A stretch of 14,630 nt of DNA, taken from assembly GCA_027306715.1 (NCBI GenBank), contig DAHUZG010000041.1, forward strand, positions 1-14,630. Reading direction: 5' to 3'. How positions within the stretch are numbered: position 1 is the first letter of the stretch; each line of letters starts with the position of its first letter. Source of the stretch: Acidimicrobiaceae bacterium (GTDB lineage: Bacteria; Actinomycetota; Acidimicrobiia; Acidimicrobiales; Bog-793). The notes beneath the pieces were generated by a model that did no database searches, was not told where the DNA came from, and was given only the letters and a program-made list of their open reading frames with translations. Positions 1 to 5,533 of the stretch are shown here, piece after piece. The translations under genes were made by a program, and so were the position numbers.

Positions 1-410
1 GTCGCCGGCGGGACGGGCGGAACCCCGGAGAAGGTCGCCGCCGGCGCCGGCGGCACGGGCCCGGACCGCTCGAAGAGCGCTGCGGACGGGGCCGGCACCT
101 GCGCGGCGGCCTGCGCGGCGGGCGCGGCGGCGCCGGGCGCCGGAGCCGGGGGCGCGGCAGGGGGACCGGCAGAGCCGGCTGCCCCGATCACCGCCAGCCG
201 TGCTCCGACATCGACGGTCTCACCTTCTTGGACGAGGATCTCCGACAGCACTCCGGCCGCCGGCGACGGCACCTCGGAGTCGACCTTGTCGGTCGAGACC
301 TCGAACAGCGCCTCGTCCTGCGCGATGGTGTCGCCGACCTGCTTCAGCCAGCGGATGATCGTGCCCTCGGTGACGGTCTCGCCGAGCTGAGGCATCGTGA
401 CATCAGCCAA
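1..410 (-). CDS. 2-oxo-acid dehydrogenase E2 (dihydrolipoamide acyltransferase), partial
   Basis: This is the N-terminal part of an E2 core enzyme, which carries acyl groups on a lipoyl-lysine between E1 and Lpd. From the chosen start, residues about 5-75 form one lipoyl domain, with MPQLGETVTEG at 6-16 and the lipoylation motif STDKVDSEVPSP; the modified lysine is K42. From about residue 76 the protein becomes an Ala/Pro-rich flexible linker, and the window ends there. The catalytic domain (HxxxD motif) is therefore not seen. I chose the TTG at 410-408 because GGAAGGGG lies 8 bases upstream and it gives the usual (M)ADVTMPQLGE start; ATG at 395-393 is the alternative. The gene overlaps the lpd stop by 8 bases, so it is probably translationally coupled. 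With aceE nearby it is likely the pyruvate E2, but SucB or a branched-chain E2 cannot be excluded from the lipoyl domain alone. Confidence 0.9.
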   Translation of the reverse strand, partial: MADVTMPQLGETVTEGTIIRWLKQVGDTIAQDEALFEVSTDKVDSEVPSPAAGVLSEILVQEGETVDVGARLAVIGAAGSAGPPAAPPAPAPGAAAPAAQAAAQVPAPSAALFERSGPVPPAPAATFSGVPPVPPA

Positions 411-1833
411 CGTGAAGGCCCCTTCCAGTCAGGGCGAGCACGGTCTCGCCGAAGGTCTCGGACAGCGTCGGGTGCGGTTGGATGTACTGGGCGATCTCGT
501 CGGGTGTCGCTTCCCAGTTGACCGACAGATAGGCCTGGCCGAGCTGCTCGGTCACCCAGGGCCCGACCATGTGAACGCCGAGCAGGCGCCCGGCGCGGCC
601 GTCGGGACGGCGTTCGCAGATCACCTTGACCATCCCCTCGGTCTCGCCGACGATCCGTGCCCGGCCGTTGCCGCCGTAGGGGTCCTTCTTGACGATCACG
701 TCGTGACCGGCAGCGCGGGCGCCCTCCTCGGTCATCCCGACGAAAGCGACCTCGGGGTGGCAGTAGATGCACCACGGGACGGCTCCGTAGCTCACCGGCA
801 CGGCCGGCTCCTCGAGGATCTGCTTGACGACGAGGATCCCCTCGGCAAAACCGACGTGCGCCAGCTGGGGCGTGGCGACGAGGTCGCCGACGGCGAAGAC
901 GTGCTCCGCGCCGGTCCGCATCCACTCGTCGACCTCGACGAAGCCGCGCCCGTCGAGACGCACGCCGGTTCCCTCGCCGAGGAGGCCGTCGGAGAAGGCG
1001 CGGCGCCCGACCGAGACGACGACCGAGTCGACGTCGACGTGCTTCCCGTCGCCGAATCGCACCGTCGTGCCGTGACCGTTCGGCTCGTGGCCGTGGACGG
1101 TGACTCCGGTGTGGACCTGGATGCCGCGGCGGCGGAAGGACTTGACGACGACCTCGGCGACGTCGGGGTCGCAGCCGGGGAGCAGGCCCGGCAGCGCCTC
1201 GAGGAGGGTCACCTGCGAGCCGAGGTCGGCGAGCATCGAGGCGAACTCGCAGCCGATCGCGCCGCCGCCGACGACGACGACCGAGGGCGGGATCGACGCC
1301 AGCTCGAGGACCTCGTCGGAGGTGAGCACGAGGCGCCCGTCGGGCTCGAAGCCCGGGATCGTGCGCGGCACCGAGCCGCTGGCGAGGATGACGTGCCGTC
1401 CACTGAGGCGCGAGACGTTGCCGTCGGGGTCGGTGACAGCGACGATCCGGCTGTCGAGCAGCTGGCCGGTGCCGGCCACGATGGTGATCCGGCGCGACCG
1501 CATCAGCCCCTCGAGGCCGCGGTGCAGCTGGTCGACGACGCGACGCTTCCGGTCCATGCTGACCGCCAGGTCGACGCTCGGCTGAGCGGCCTGCACGCCG
1601 AACTCCTTGGCGCCCGCCACGGTGCGGAACACGCTCGCCGTCTCGAGCAGCTCCTTGGCCGGGATGCACCCGCGGTGCAAGCAGGTGCCGCCGACCTTCT
1701 CCTTCTCGATGACCGCGATCGAGAGGCCGGCAGCCGCTCCGTACAGCGCCGCGGCGTAGCCGCCCGGCCCTCCGCCGATGACGACGATGTCGTACCGGCC
1801 GCTCAGCTCAGCATCCTCGGGGATCGAACCCAC
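403..1833 (-). CDS. lpdA: dihydrolipoamide dehydrogenase (E3)
   Basis: This flavoprotein reoxidises dihydrolipoamide on E2 and passes electrons through FAD to NAD+. With a GTG start at 1833 it has 476 residues, normal for the family. Visible motifs are the FAD-binding GGGPGG at 20-25, the redox disulfide in GGTCLHRGCIPAK (C51 and C56), the second Rossmann motif VVVVGGGAIGCEFA near 195-210, the FAD-binding VFAVGD near 310, and the C-terminal PHPTLSE with the catalytic His and Glu. The start is uncertain. GTG 1833 has only a GGGAG directly abutting it, and a CTG nine codons later has GAGG at 8 bases. The frame stays open to a GTG at 1998, but that extension is translated tandem repeat. The E2 gene follows with an 8-base overlap. 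The order lpd-E2 and the short spacing suggest one operon. Confidence 0.93.
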   Translation of the reverse strand: MGSIPEDAELSGRYDIVVIGGGPGGYAAALYGAAAGLSIAVIEKEKVGGTCLHRGCIPAKELLETASVFRTVAGAKEFGVQAAQPSVDLAVSMDRKRRVVDQLHRGLEGLMRSRRITIVAGTGQLLDSRIVAVTDPDGNVSRLSGRHVILASGSVPRTIPGFEPDGRLVLTSDEVLELASIPPSVVVVGGGAIGCEFASMLADLGSQVTLLEALPGLLPGCDPDVAEVVVKSFRRRGIQVHTGVTVHGHEPNGHGTTVRFGDGKHVDVDSVVVSVGRRAFSDGLLGEGTGVRLDGRGFVEVDEWMRTGAEHVFAVGDLVATPQLAHVGFAEGILVVKQILEEPAVPVSYGAVPWCIYCHPEVAFVGMTEEGARAAGHDVIVKKDPYGGNGRARIVGETEGMVKVICERRPDGRAGRLLGVHMVGPWVTEQLGQAYLSVNWEATPDEIAQYIQPHPTLSETFGETVLALTGRGLHVG

Positions 1834-1840
1834 CTCCCAG

Positions 1841-1896
1841 TTGCACCGGCCCCACTCGCACCGGCAGTACCTGCACCCGACCGTCCTTGCACCGGC
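1841..1896. repeat. 15-16-bp periodic array of GCACCGGC-type motifs
   Basis: GCACCGGC occurs at 1843, 1858 and 1889, and the related GCACCCGA at 1873. The starts are 15, 15 and 16 bases apart, so four units are in near-perfect register. The array ends 8 bases upstream of the lpd GTG. On the minus strand the motif reads GCCGGTGC. It could be a degenerate minisatellite or an iteron-like operator array; the sequence does not decide. Confidence 0.6.
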
Positions 1897-2017
1897 TCGA
1901 GCCCTCCCCCACTGCTGCTTCGCCGGCTGCCCCGGCGCGCCGGAGGCCGACTTCCCGACCCGCCGCGCGAACCGGCGTGCCGGCCCGACCGGATGCACAT
2001 CCTGCCGGGCGGCGCCC

Positions 2018-2053
2018 CGCCGGGCCAGTCCGCCGGGCCAGTCCGCCGGGCCA
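2018..2053. repeat. 13-bp tandem repeat, about 2.8 copies
   Basis: The unit CGCCGGGCCAGTC is perfect at 2018-2030 and 2031-2043, and the first ten bases repeat again at 2044-2053. Each unit contains GCCGGGCC, so neighbouring units can form alternative GC hairpins with CCCGGC at 2054-2059. Confidence 0.75.
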
Positions 2054-2059
2054 CCCGGC
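2045..2059 (-). terminator. possible GC hairpin terminator downstream of cysC
   Basis: GCCGGG (2045-2050) and CCCGGC (2054-2059) form a 6-bp stem with a 3-base loop, about 95 bases past the cysC stop. There is no T-run, which is common for terminators in high-GC Actinobacteria. The 13-bp repeats next to it could pair with the same arm, so the call is weak. Confidence 0.25.
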
Positions 2060-2076
2060 CGGGATGGCTCGTCAAC

Positions 2077-2110
2077 GCACCCCGGTACTCAGGGCACCCC
2101 GGTACTCAGG
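2077..2110. repeat. perfect 17-bp tandem repeat (two copies)
   Basis: GCACCCCGGTACTCAGG is present at 2077-2093 and again, without any mismatch, at 2094-2110. It lies 44 bases past the cysC stop. On the minus strand each copy reads CCTGAGTACCGGGGTGC. The containing sequence is not coding as far as I can see. Confidence 0.85.
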
Positions 2111-2153
2111 CACGTCGGGAGGAGCCGCGCAGCTGGTGTCGAGCCCGCCCAGC

Positions 2154-2711
2154 CTAGAGCCTGTCGGCGACGGCGTGGCGACCGAGCAGCGGCTCGAGCG
2201 CCCGGAGGACCTCGGCCGCGCACTCCTCGACGTCGCGCCCGGAGGTGTCGAGGGTGAGCCCGGGTCGGGCGGGGATCTCGTAGGGGTCGCTCACCCCGGT
2301 GAAGGCGGGCAGCTCGCCGGAGCGGGCGCGGGCGTAGTGACCCTTCGCGTCGCGCCGCTCGCACTCCTCGAGCGGGGTGGCGACGTGGACCTCGAGGAAG
2401 CCGACGCCGTGCCCGGCGTGGCGGCGGCGGACGGCCTCGCGCCCGGAGGCGTAAGGGCTGATCACCGGCGCCAGCGTGACGAGCCCGTGGCGCGCCAGCA
2501 GGAGGGCGACCTCCCCCACGCGGCGGACGTTCTCCGCCCGGTCCTCGGGCGAGAAGCCGAGGTCGGCGTTGAGGCCCTCCCGCAGGTCGTCGCCGTCGAG
2601 CACGACGCTCACTCGTCCCGTGCCGGCGAGCAGCGCCTGCACTGCGACGGCGATCGTCGACTTCCCCGACCCCGAGAGCCCGGTCAGCCAGACCGTGGCG
2701 CCTGCGCCCAC
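2154..2711 (-). CDS. cysC: adenylylsulfate (APS) kinase
   Basis: APS kinase phosphorylates the 3' hydroxyl of adenosine 5'-phosphosulfate with ATP to give PAPS. The 185-residue product has Walker A GLSGSGKST at 11-19, the APS-binding segment DGDDLREGLN followed by LGFSPEDRAENVRR, and ISPYASGRE, all typical of the family. The length is normal for a stand-alone CysC. The start is GTG at 2711, six bases after the cysN stop, and the sequence begins shortly before the first beta-strand (TVWLTG), as expected. Mycobacteria usually carry a fused CysN-CysC; here the two are separate but adjacent, so they are surely co-transcribed. It is the last gene of the rnhA-cysDNC group. Confidence 0.95.
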   Translation of the reverse strand: MGAGATVWLTGLSGSGKSTIAVAVQALLAGTGRVSVVLDGDDLREGLNADLGFSPEDRAENVRRVGEVALLLARHGLVTLAPVISPYASGREAVRRRHAGHGVGFLEVHVATPLEECERRDAKGHYARARSGELPAFTGVSDPYEIPARPGLTLDTSGRDVEECAAEVLRALEPLLGRHAVADRL

Positions 2712-2717
2712 CGAGGC

Positions 2718-3971
2718 TCAGGCGCCGGCACGGCGGATCATCCCCGCCGCCACGGTGGCGCTTGTCGACTCGTCGACGAGGATGAAGCTGCCCGTCGCCC
2801 GGTTGTGGCGGTACTCGTCGAAGAACAGCGGCGTCGTCGTCCGCAGGTCGACGCGGCCGATGTCGTTGAGGCGCAGCTCTCCGGCGTCGCGGTCGCGGTG
2901 CAAGGTGTTGATGTCGAGGCGGTACTGCAGCTCGGAGACGAGCGCACGGGCCCAGCGCGAGGTGTGCTTGATGGCGAGCTTGGCGCCGACGCGGAGCGGC
3001 TGCTCGGACATCCAGCAGACCATCGCCGAGAGCTCCTGGGAGACGACCGGACGGTTGCGCGGGCGGCAGATGAGGTCGCCGCGCGAGACGTCGAGGTCGT
3101 CGGCGAGCCGGACGATCACCGACATCGGCGGGAAGGCCGCCTCGAGCGGGCCGTCGGCGGTCTCGATCGAGGCGATGCGGGTCGAGAAGCCGAGCGGGAG
3201 GACGACGACCTCGTCGCCGGGCTGCATCACCCCCGCCGCCACCTGGCCGGCGTAACCGCGGTAGTCGTGGTGCTCGGCGCTGCGCGGCCGGACCACCCAC
3301 TGCACCGGGAAGCGGAGGTCGATGAGGTTGCGGTCCGAGGCGATGTGCAGCTCCTCGAGGTGGTGCAGCAACGAGGTGCCCTTGAACCACGGCATCGCCG
3401 GAGAGCGCTCGACGACGTTGTCGCCGGTCAGCGCCGAGATCGGGATGAACGTCATGTCGGCGATCGCCAGGCGCGAGCTGAACGCCTCGACCTCGGCGCG
3501 GACCTCCTCGAAGCGGGACTCGGACCAGCCGACGAGATCCATCTTGTTGACGCAGACGACGAGGTGGGGGATGCCGAGCAGGGAGGCGATGGTGGCGTGG
3601 CGGCGGGTCTGCTCGGTGATCCCGTTGCGGGAGTCGACGAGGATGATGACGAGGTCGGCGGTCGAGCAACCGGTCACCATGTTGCGGGTGTGCTGGGTGT
3701 GCCCGGGGGTGTCGGCGATGATGAACTTCCGCTTCGGCGTGGCGAAGTAGCGGTAGGCGACGTCGATCGTGATCCCCTGCTCGCGCTCGGCCCGCAGCCC
3801 GTCGGTCAGCAGCGCCAGGTCGACGTAGTCGTCGCCCCGGGCGAGGCTCGTGCGCTCGACCGCCTCGAGCTGGTCCTCGAAGATCTGCTTGGAGTCGTAG
3901 AGCAGCCGGCCGATGAGTGTCGACTTGCCGTCGTCCACCGAGCCCGCGGTGGCGAAACGGAGCAGCTCCAT
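2718..3971 (-). CDS. cysN: sulfate adenylyltransferase subunit 1 (GTPase)
   Basis: CysN is the GTPase subunit of ATP sulfurylase; GTP hydrolysis drives the formation of APS from ATP and sulfate by CysD. The 417-residue product shows the P-loop GSVDDGKST at 10-18, switch region GITIDVAYR around 66-74, DTPGH at 87-91 and the guanine-specifying NKMD at 142-145. The rest matches an EF-Tu-like beta-barrel region that ends near the normal CysN C-terminus, with no APS kinase domain fused. The ATG overlaps the cysD stop by one base (TGATG), a typical sign of translational coupling. It is somewhat shorter than enterobacterial CysN. Confidence 0.96.
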   Translation of the reverse strand: MELLRFATAGSVDDGKSTLIGRLLYDSKQIFEDQLEAVERTSLARGDDYVDLALLTDGLRAEREQGITIDVAYRYFATPKRKFIIADTPGHTQHTRNMVTGCSTADLVIILVDSRNGITEQTRRHATIASLLGIPHLVVCVNKMDLVGWSESRFEEVRAEVEAFSSRLAIADMTFIPISALTGDNVVERSPAMPWFKGTSLLHHLEELHIASDRNLIDLRFPVQWVVRPRSAEHHDYRGYAGQVAAGVMQPGDEVVVLPLGFSTRIASIETADGPLEAAFPPMSVIVRLADDLDVSRGDLICRPRNRPVVSQELSAMVCWMSEQPLRVGAKLAIKHTSRWARALVSELQYRLDINTLHRDRDAGELRLNDIGRVDLRTTTPLFFDEYRHNRATGSFILVDESTSATVAAGMIRRAGA

Positions 3972-4885
3972 CAGAAGTAGCCCTCCCGCTTCCGGTCCTC
4001 CATCGCCGCCTCGCTGGCGCGGTCGTCGGCGCGGGTGGCCCCCCGTTCGGAGATGCGGCTGGCTGCGGTCTCGGCGATCACCTGCACGACATCGGCGGCG
4101 AGCGACTCGACGGCGGCGGTGCAGGTCATGTCGCCGACGGTGCGGTAGCGCACGGTGGCGCTGAACGGCGCCTCGTCGGCCGCCCCGTCACGCGGGGCGG
4201 TGAACGGCCCGAGGGCGAGCAGCATCCCGTCGCGGCGGAAGACGTGACGGGTGTGGGCGAAGTAGATCGTCGGCAGCTCGATCCCCTGGCCGGCGATGTA
4301 CTGCCACACGTCGAGCTCGGTCCAGTTCGACAGGGGGAACACCCGGAAGTGCTCGCCGGGGCGGTGGCGGGTGTTGTAGAGGTTCCACAGCTCGGGCCGC
4401 TGGCGGCGCGGGTCCCACTGGCCGAACTCGTCGCGCAGCGAGAAGACGCGCTCTTTGGCCCGCGCCTTCTCCTCGTCGCGCCGGCCGCCGCCGAAGACGG
4501 CGTCGTAGTGGGCGGACTCGATCGCTCGCAGCAGGCTGTGGGTCTGCAGCCGGTTGCGGCTGGCGCCGGGGCGGCGATCCTCGGAGAGCTCGCCCCGGTC
4601 GATCGCCCCCTGCACAGAGGCCACCTCGAGGCGGAGCCCGAGCTCGGCGACACGCCGGTCTCGGAAGTCGATCACCTCGGGGAAGTTGTGGCCGGTGTCG
4701 ACGTGCAGCACCGGGAACGGCACCGGGCCCGGCCAGCAGGCCTTGAGGGCGAGGTGGAGCAGCACCGCCGAGTCCTTGCCGCCCGAGAACATCAGCACCG
4801 GCCGCTCGAACTCGGCGATCACCTCGCGGATGACGTGCACCGCCTCGGCCTCGAGGGCGTCGAGGTGACTGGTCTGATAGCTCAT
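3971..4885 (-). CDS. cysD: sulfate adenylyltransferase subunit 2
   Basis: CysD is the catalytic subunit of ATP sulfurylase, acting with CysN in the cytoplasm. With the ATG at 4885 it has 304 residues, close to the family norm. The PP-loop ATP-binding motif SGGKDS is at 34-39. FPVLHVDTGHNFPEVI, FGGGRRDEEKARAKER and the C-terminal DRKREGYF are characteristic of CysD. I chose ATG 4885 because AGGA lies 5 bases upstream and the sequence then begins MSYQTSHLDALEAEAVHVIRE, like other CysD proteins. TTG 4912 and ATG 4909 are in frame upstream, immediately after the rnhA stop, and cannot be excluded. The neighbouring rnhA gene is oddly placed for a sulfur operon but seems to be read with it. Confidence 0.95.
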   Translation of the reverse strand: MSYQTSHLDALEAEAVHVIREVIAEFERPVLMFSGGKDSAVLLHLALKACWPGPVPFPVLHVDTGHNFPEVIDFRDRRVAELGLRLEVASVQGAIDRGELSEDRRPGASRNRLQTHSLLRAIESAHYDAVFGGGRRDEEKARAKERVFSLRDEFGQWDPRRQRPELWNLYNTRHRPGEHFRVFPLSNWTELDVWQYIAGQGIELPTIYFAHTRHVFRRDGMLLALGPFTAPRDGAADEAPFSATVRYRTVGDMTCTAAVESLAADVVQVIAETAASRISERGATRADDRASEAAMEDRKREGYF

Positions 4886-4904
4886 CGGAATCCTGACCAC
4901 ATTA

Positions 4905-4932
4905 GTCATCAATCATCGGTCGTCAATCGTCC
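4905..4932. repeat. imperfect 14-bp tandem repeat at the rnhA-cysD junction
   Basis: GTCATCAATCATCG (4905-4918) is followed directly by GTCGTCAATCGTCC (4919-4932), 11 of 14 bases identical. The segment is visibly richer in A and T than its surroundings and covers the rnhA stop and the two upstream candidate starts of cysD. Confidence 0.5.
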
Positions 4933-5413
4933 CCGTCACTGCCAGCGGCTGCTCGCGGGCGGCGGTGTTGGCGAGCCGGTCGACGAGGGTGTTCATCGGA
5001 TCGCCGGCATGACCCTTCACCCAGCGGAATCGGATCTGGCCCGGCCGGGCGTCGACGACCTCGGCGACGAGCGGCTCCCAGAGGTCGCGGTTGGCTACCG
5101 GCGTGCCCTTGGAGCCGCGCCAGCCCCGCGCCCGCCAGCCGGCCCACCAGCGGTCGCGGAAGCAGTTGACGACGTAGGTGGAGTCGCTCACCACCTCGAG
5201 GGGCCCCCGCAGCGCCTCGGTCGCCCGCAGCACCGCCGTCAGCTCCATCCGCTGGTTGGTCGTGCGCGGGGTCGCCCCGCAGGCGAACCGCTCGTCGGAG
5301 ATCGCCCAGGCCCAGCCGCCCGGTCCCGGGTTGCCGAGACAGGCGCCGTCGGTGAAGACGACGGTCCGCCCGGCCTCGGCGGGCGGGAGCGGGCGGAGAG
5401 CTGGAGGCGGCAC
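4913..5413 (-). CDS. rnhA: ribonuclease HI
   Basis: RNase HI cuts the RNA strand of RNA-DNA hybrids (R-loops, Okazaki primers). The 166-residue product carries the full metal-binding set: D22 in FTDGACLGNPG, E57 in RMELTA, D77 in SDSTYV and D145 in NTLVDRLAN. The catalytic-loop histidine H135 (VKGHAG) is also present. The basic, Trp-rich segment WWAGWRARGWRGSKG at 89-103 matches the substrate-binding handle. The GTG at 5413 gives a short Pro-rich leader before the first strand. There is no Shine-Dalgarno, but TAGCCT sits 6 bases upstream, so a leaderless transcript is possible. It appears to be the first gene of the rnhA-cysDNC group, divergent from aceE. Confidence 0.95.
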   Translation of the reverse strand: MPPPALRPLPPAEAGRTVVFTDGACLGNPGPGGWAWAISDERFACGATPRTTNQRMELTAVLRATEALRGPLEVVSDSTYVVNCFRDRWWAGWRARGWRGSKGTPVANRDLWEPLVAEVVDARPGQIRFRWVKGHAGDPMNTLVDRLANTAAREQPLAVTGTIDDR

Positions 5414-5533
5414 CGGGCAAGGCTACGTCGGTGGCCGAAGCTGCTGCGATCGGTTCGTGCGACCCGGCCGGAGCGACCGGCCGGAGCGTCCCGCAGGTGC
5501 GACCGGCAGGCGTCTTCGGTAAGACTGTCGCAC
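5414..5533. promoter_or_regulatory. divergent promoter region between rnhA and aceE
   Basis: These 120 bases separate the two divergent starts and must hold both promoters. On the minus strand TAGCCT (5425-5420) fits the actinobacterial -10 pattern TANNNT, 6 bases before the rnhA GTG. On the plus strand AAGACT (5521-5526) lies 7 bases before the aceE GTG and fits only in part. No -35 is evident for either. The middle has two near-copies of GCGACCGGCCGGAG around 5458-5486. Confidence 0.4.

Larger units (their letters stand above)
1834..2153. other. 320-bp intergenic region with three short tandem-repeat blocks
   Basis: This gap lies between the cysC stop and the lpd start, both on the minus strand. 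I see no convincing gene in it. It holds a 15-16-bp periodic array (1841-1896), a 12-bp palindrome CCGGCGCGCCGG (1932-1943), a 13-bp tandem repeat (2018-2053), a GC hairpin (2045-2059) and a 17-bp tandem repeat (2077-2110). It should contain the cysC terminator and the lpd promoter. I could not find a convincing -35/-10 pair: a TTGACG on the minus strand at 2075-2070 has only GC-rich sequence at the expected -10 position. Confidence 0.7.

Noticed and set aside
1819..1831. T-arm-like GGGTTCGATCCCC on the minus strand, as in a tRNA or an integrase attachment site
   Set aside because: No matching acceptor strand, anticodon arm or D-arm lies 50-75 bases upstream on the minus strand, and no integrase is present; it falls at the lpd start and is probably chance.
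1834..1998. N-terminal extension of Lpd (open to GTG 1998) with a Cys-rich CRYCRCEWGRC segment that could look like a metal site
   Set aside because: The cysteines come from the 15-bp DNA repeat array; Lpd normally begins just before the FAD motif, and the extension is otherwise low-complexity.
3917..5533. The aceE frame stays open 1.6 kb upstream, suggesting a much larger fusion protein
   Set aside because: That part lies opposite cysD, cysN and rnhA, is highly biased in composition and shows no domain; open antisense frames are expected at this GC content.
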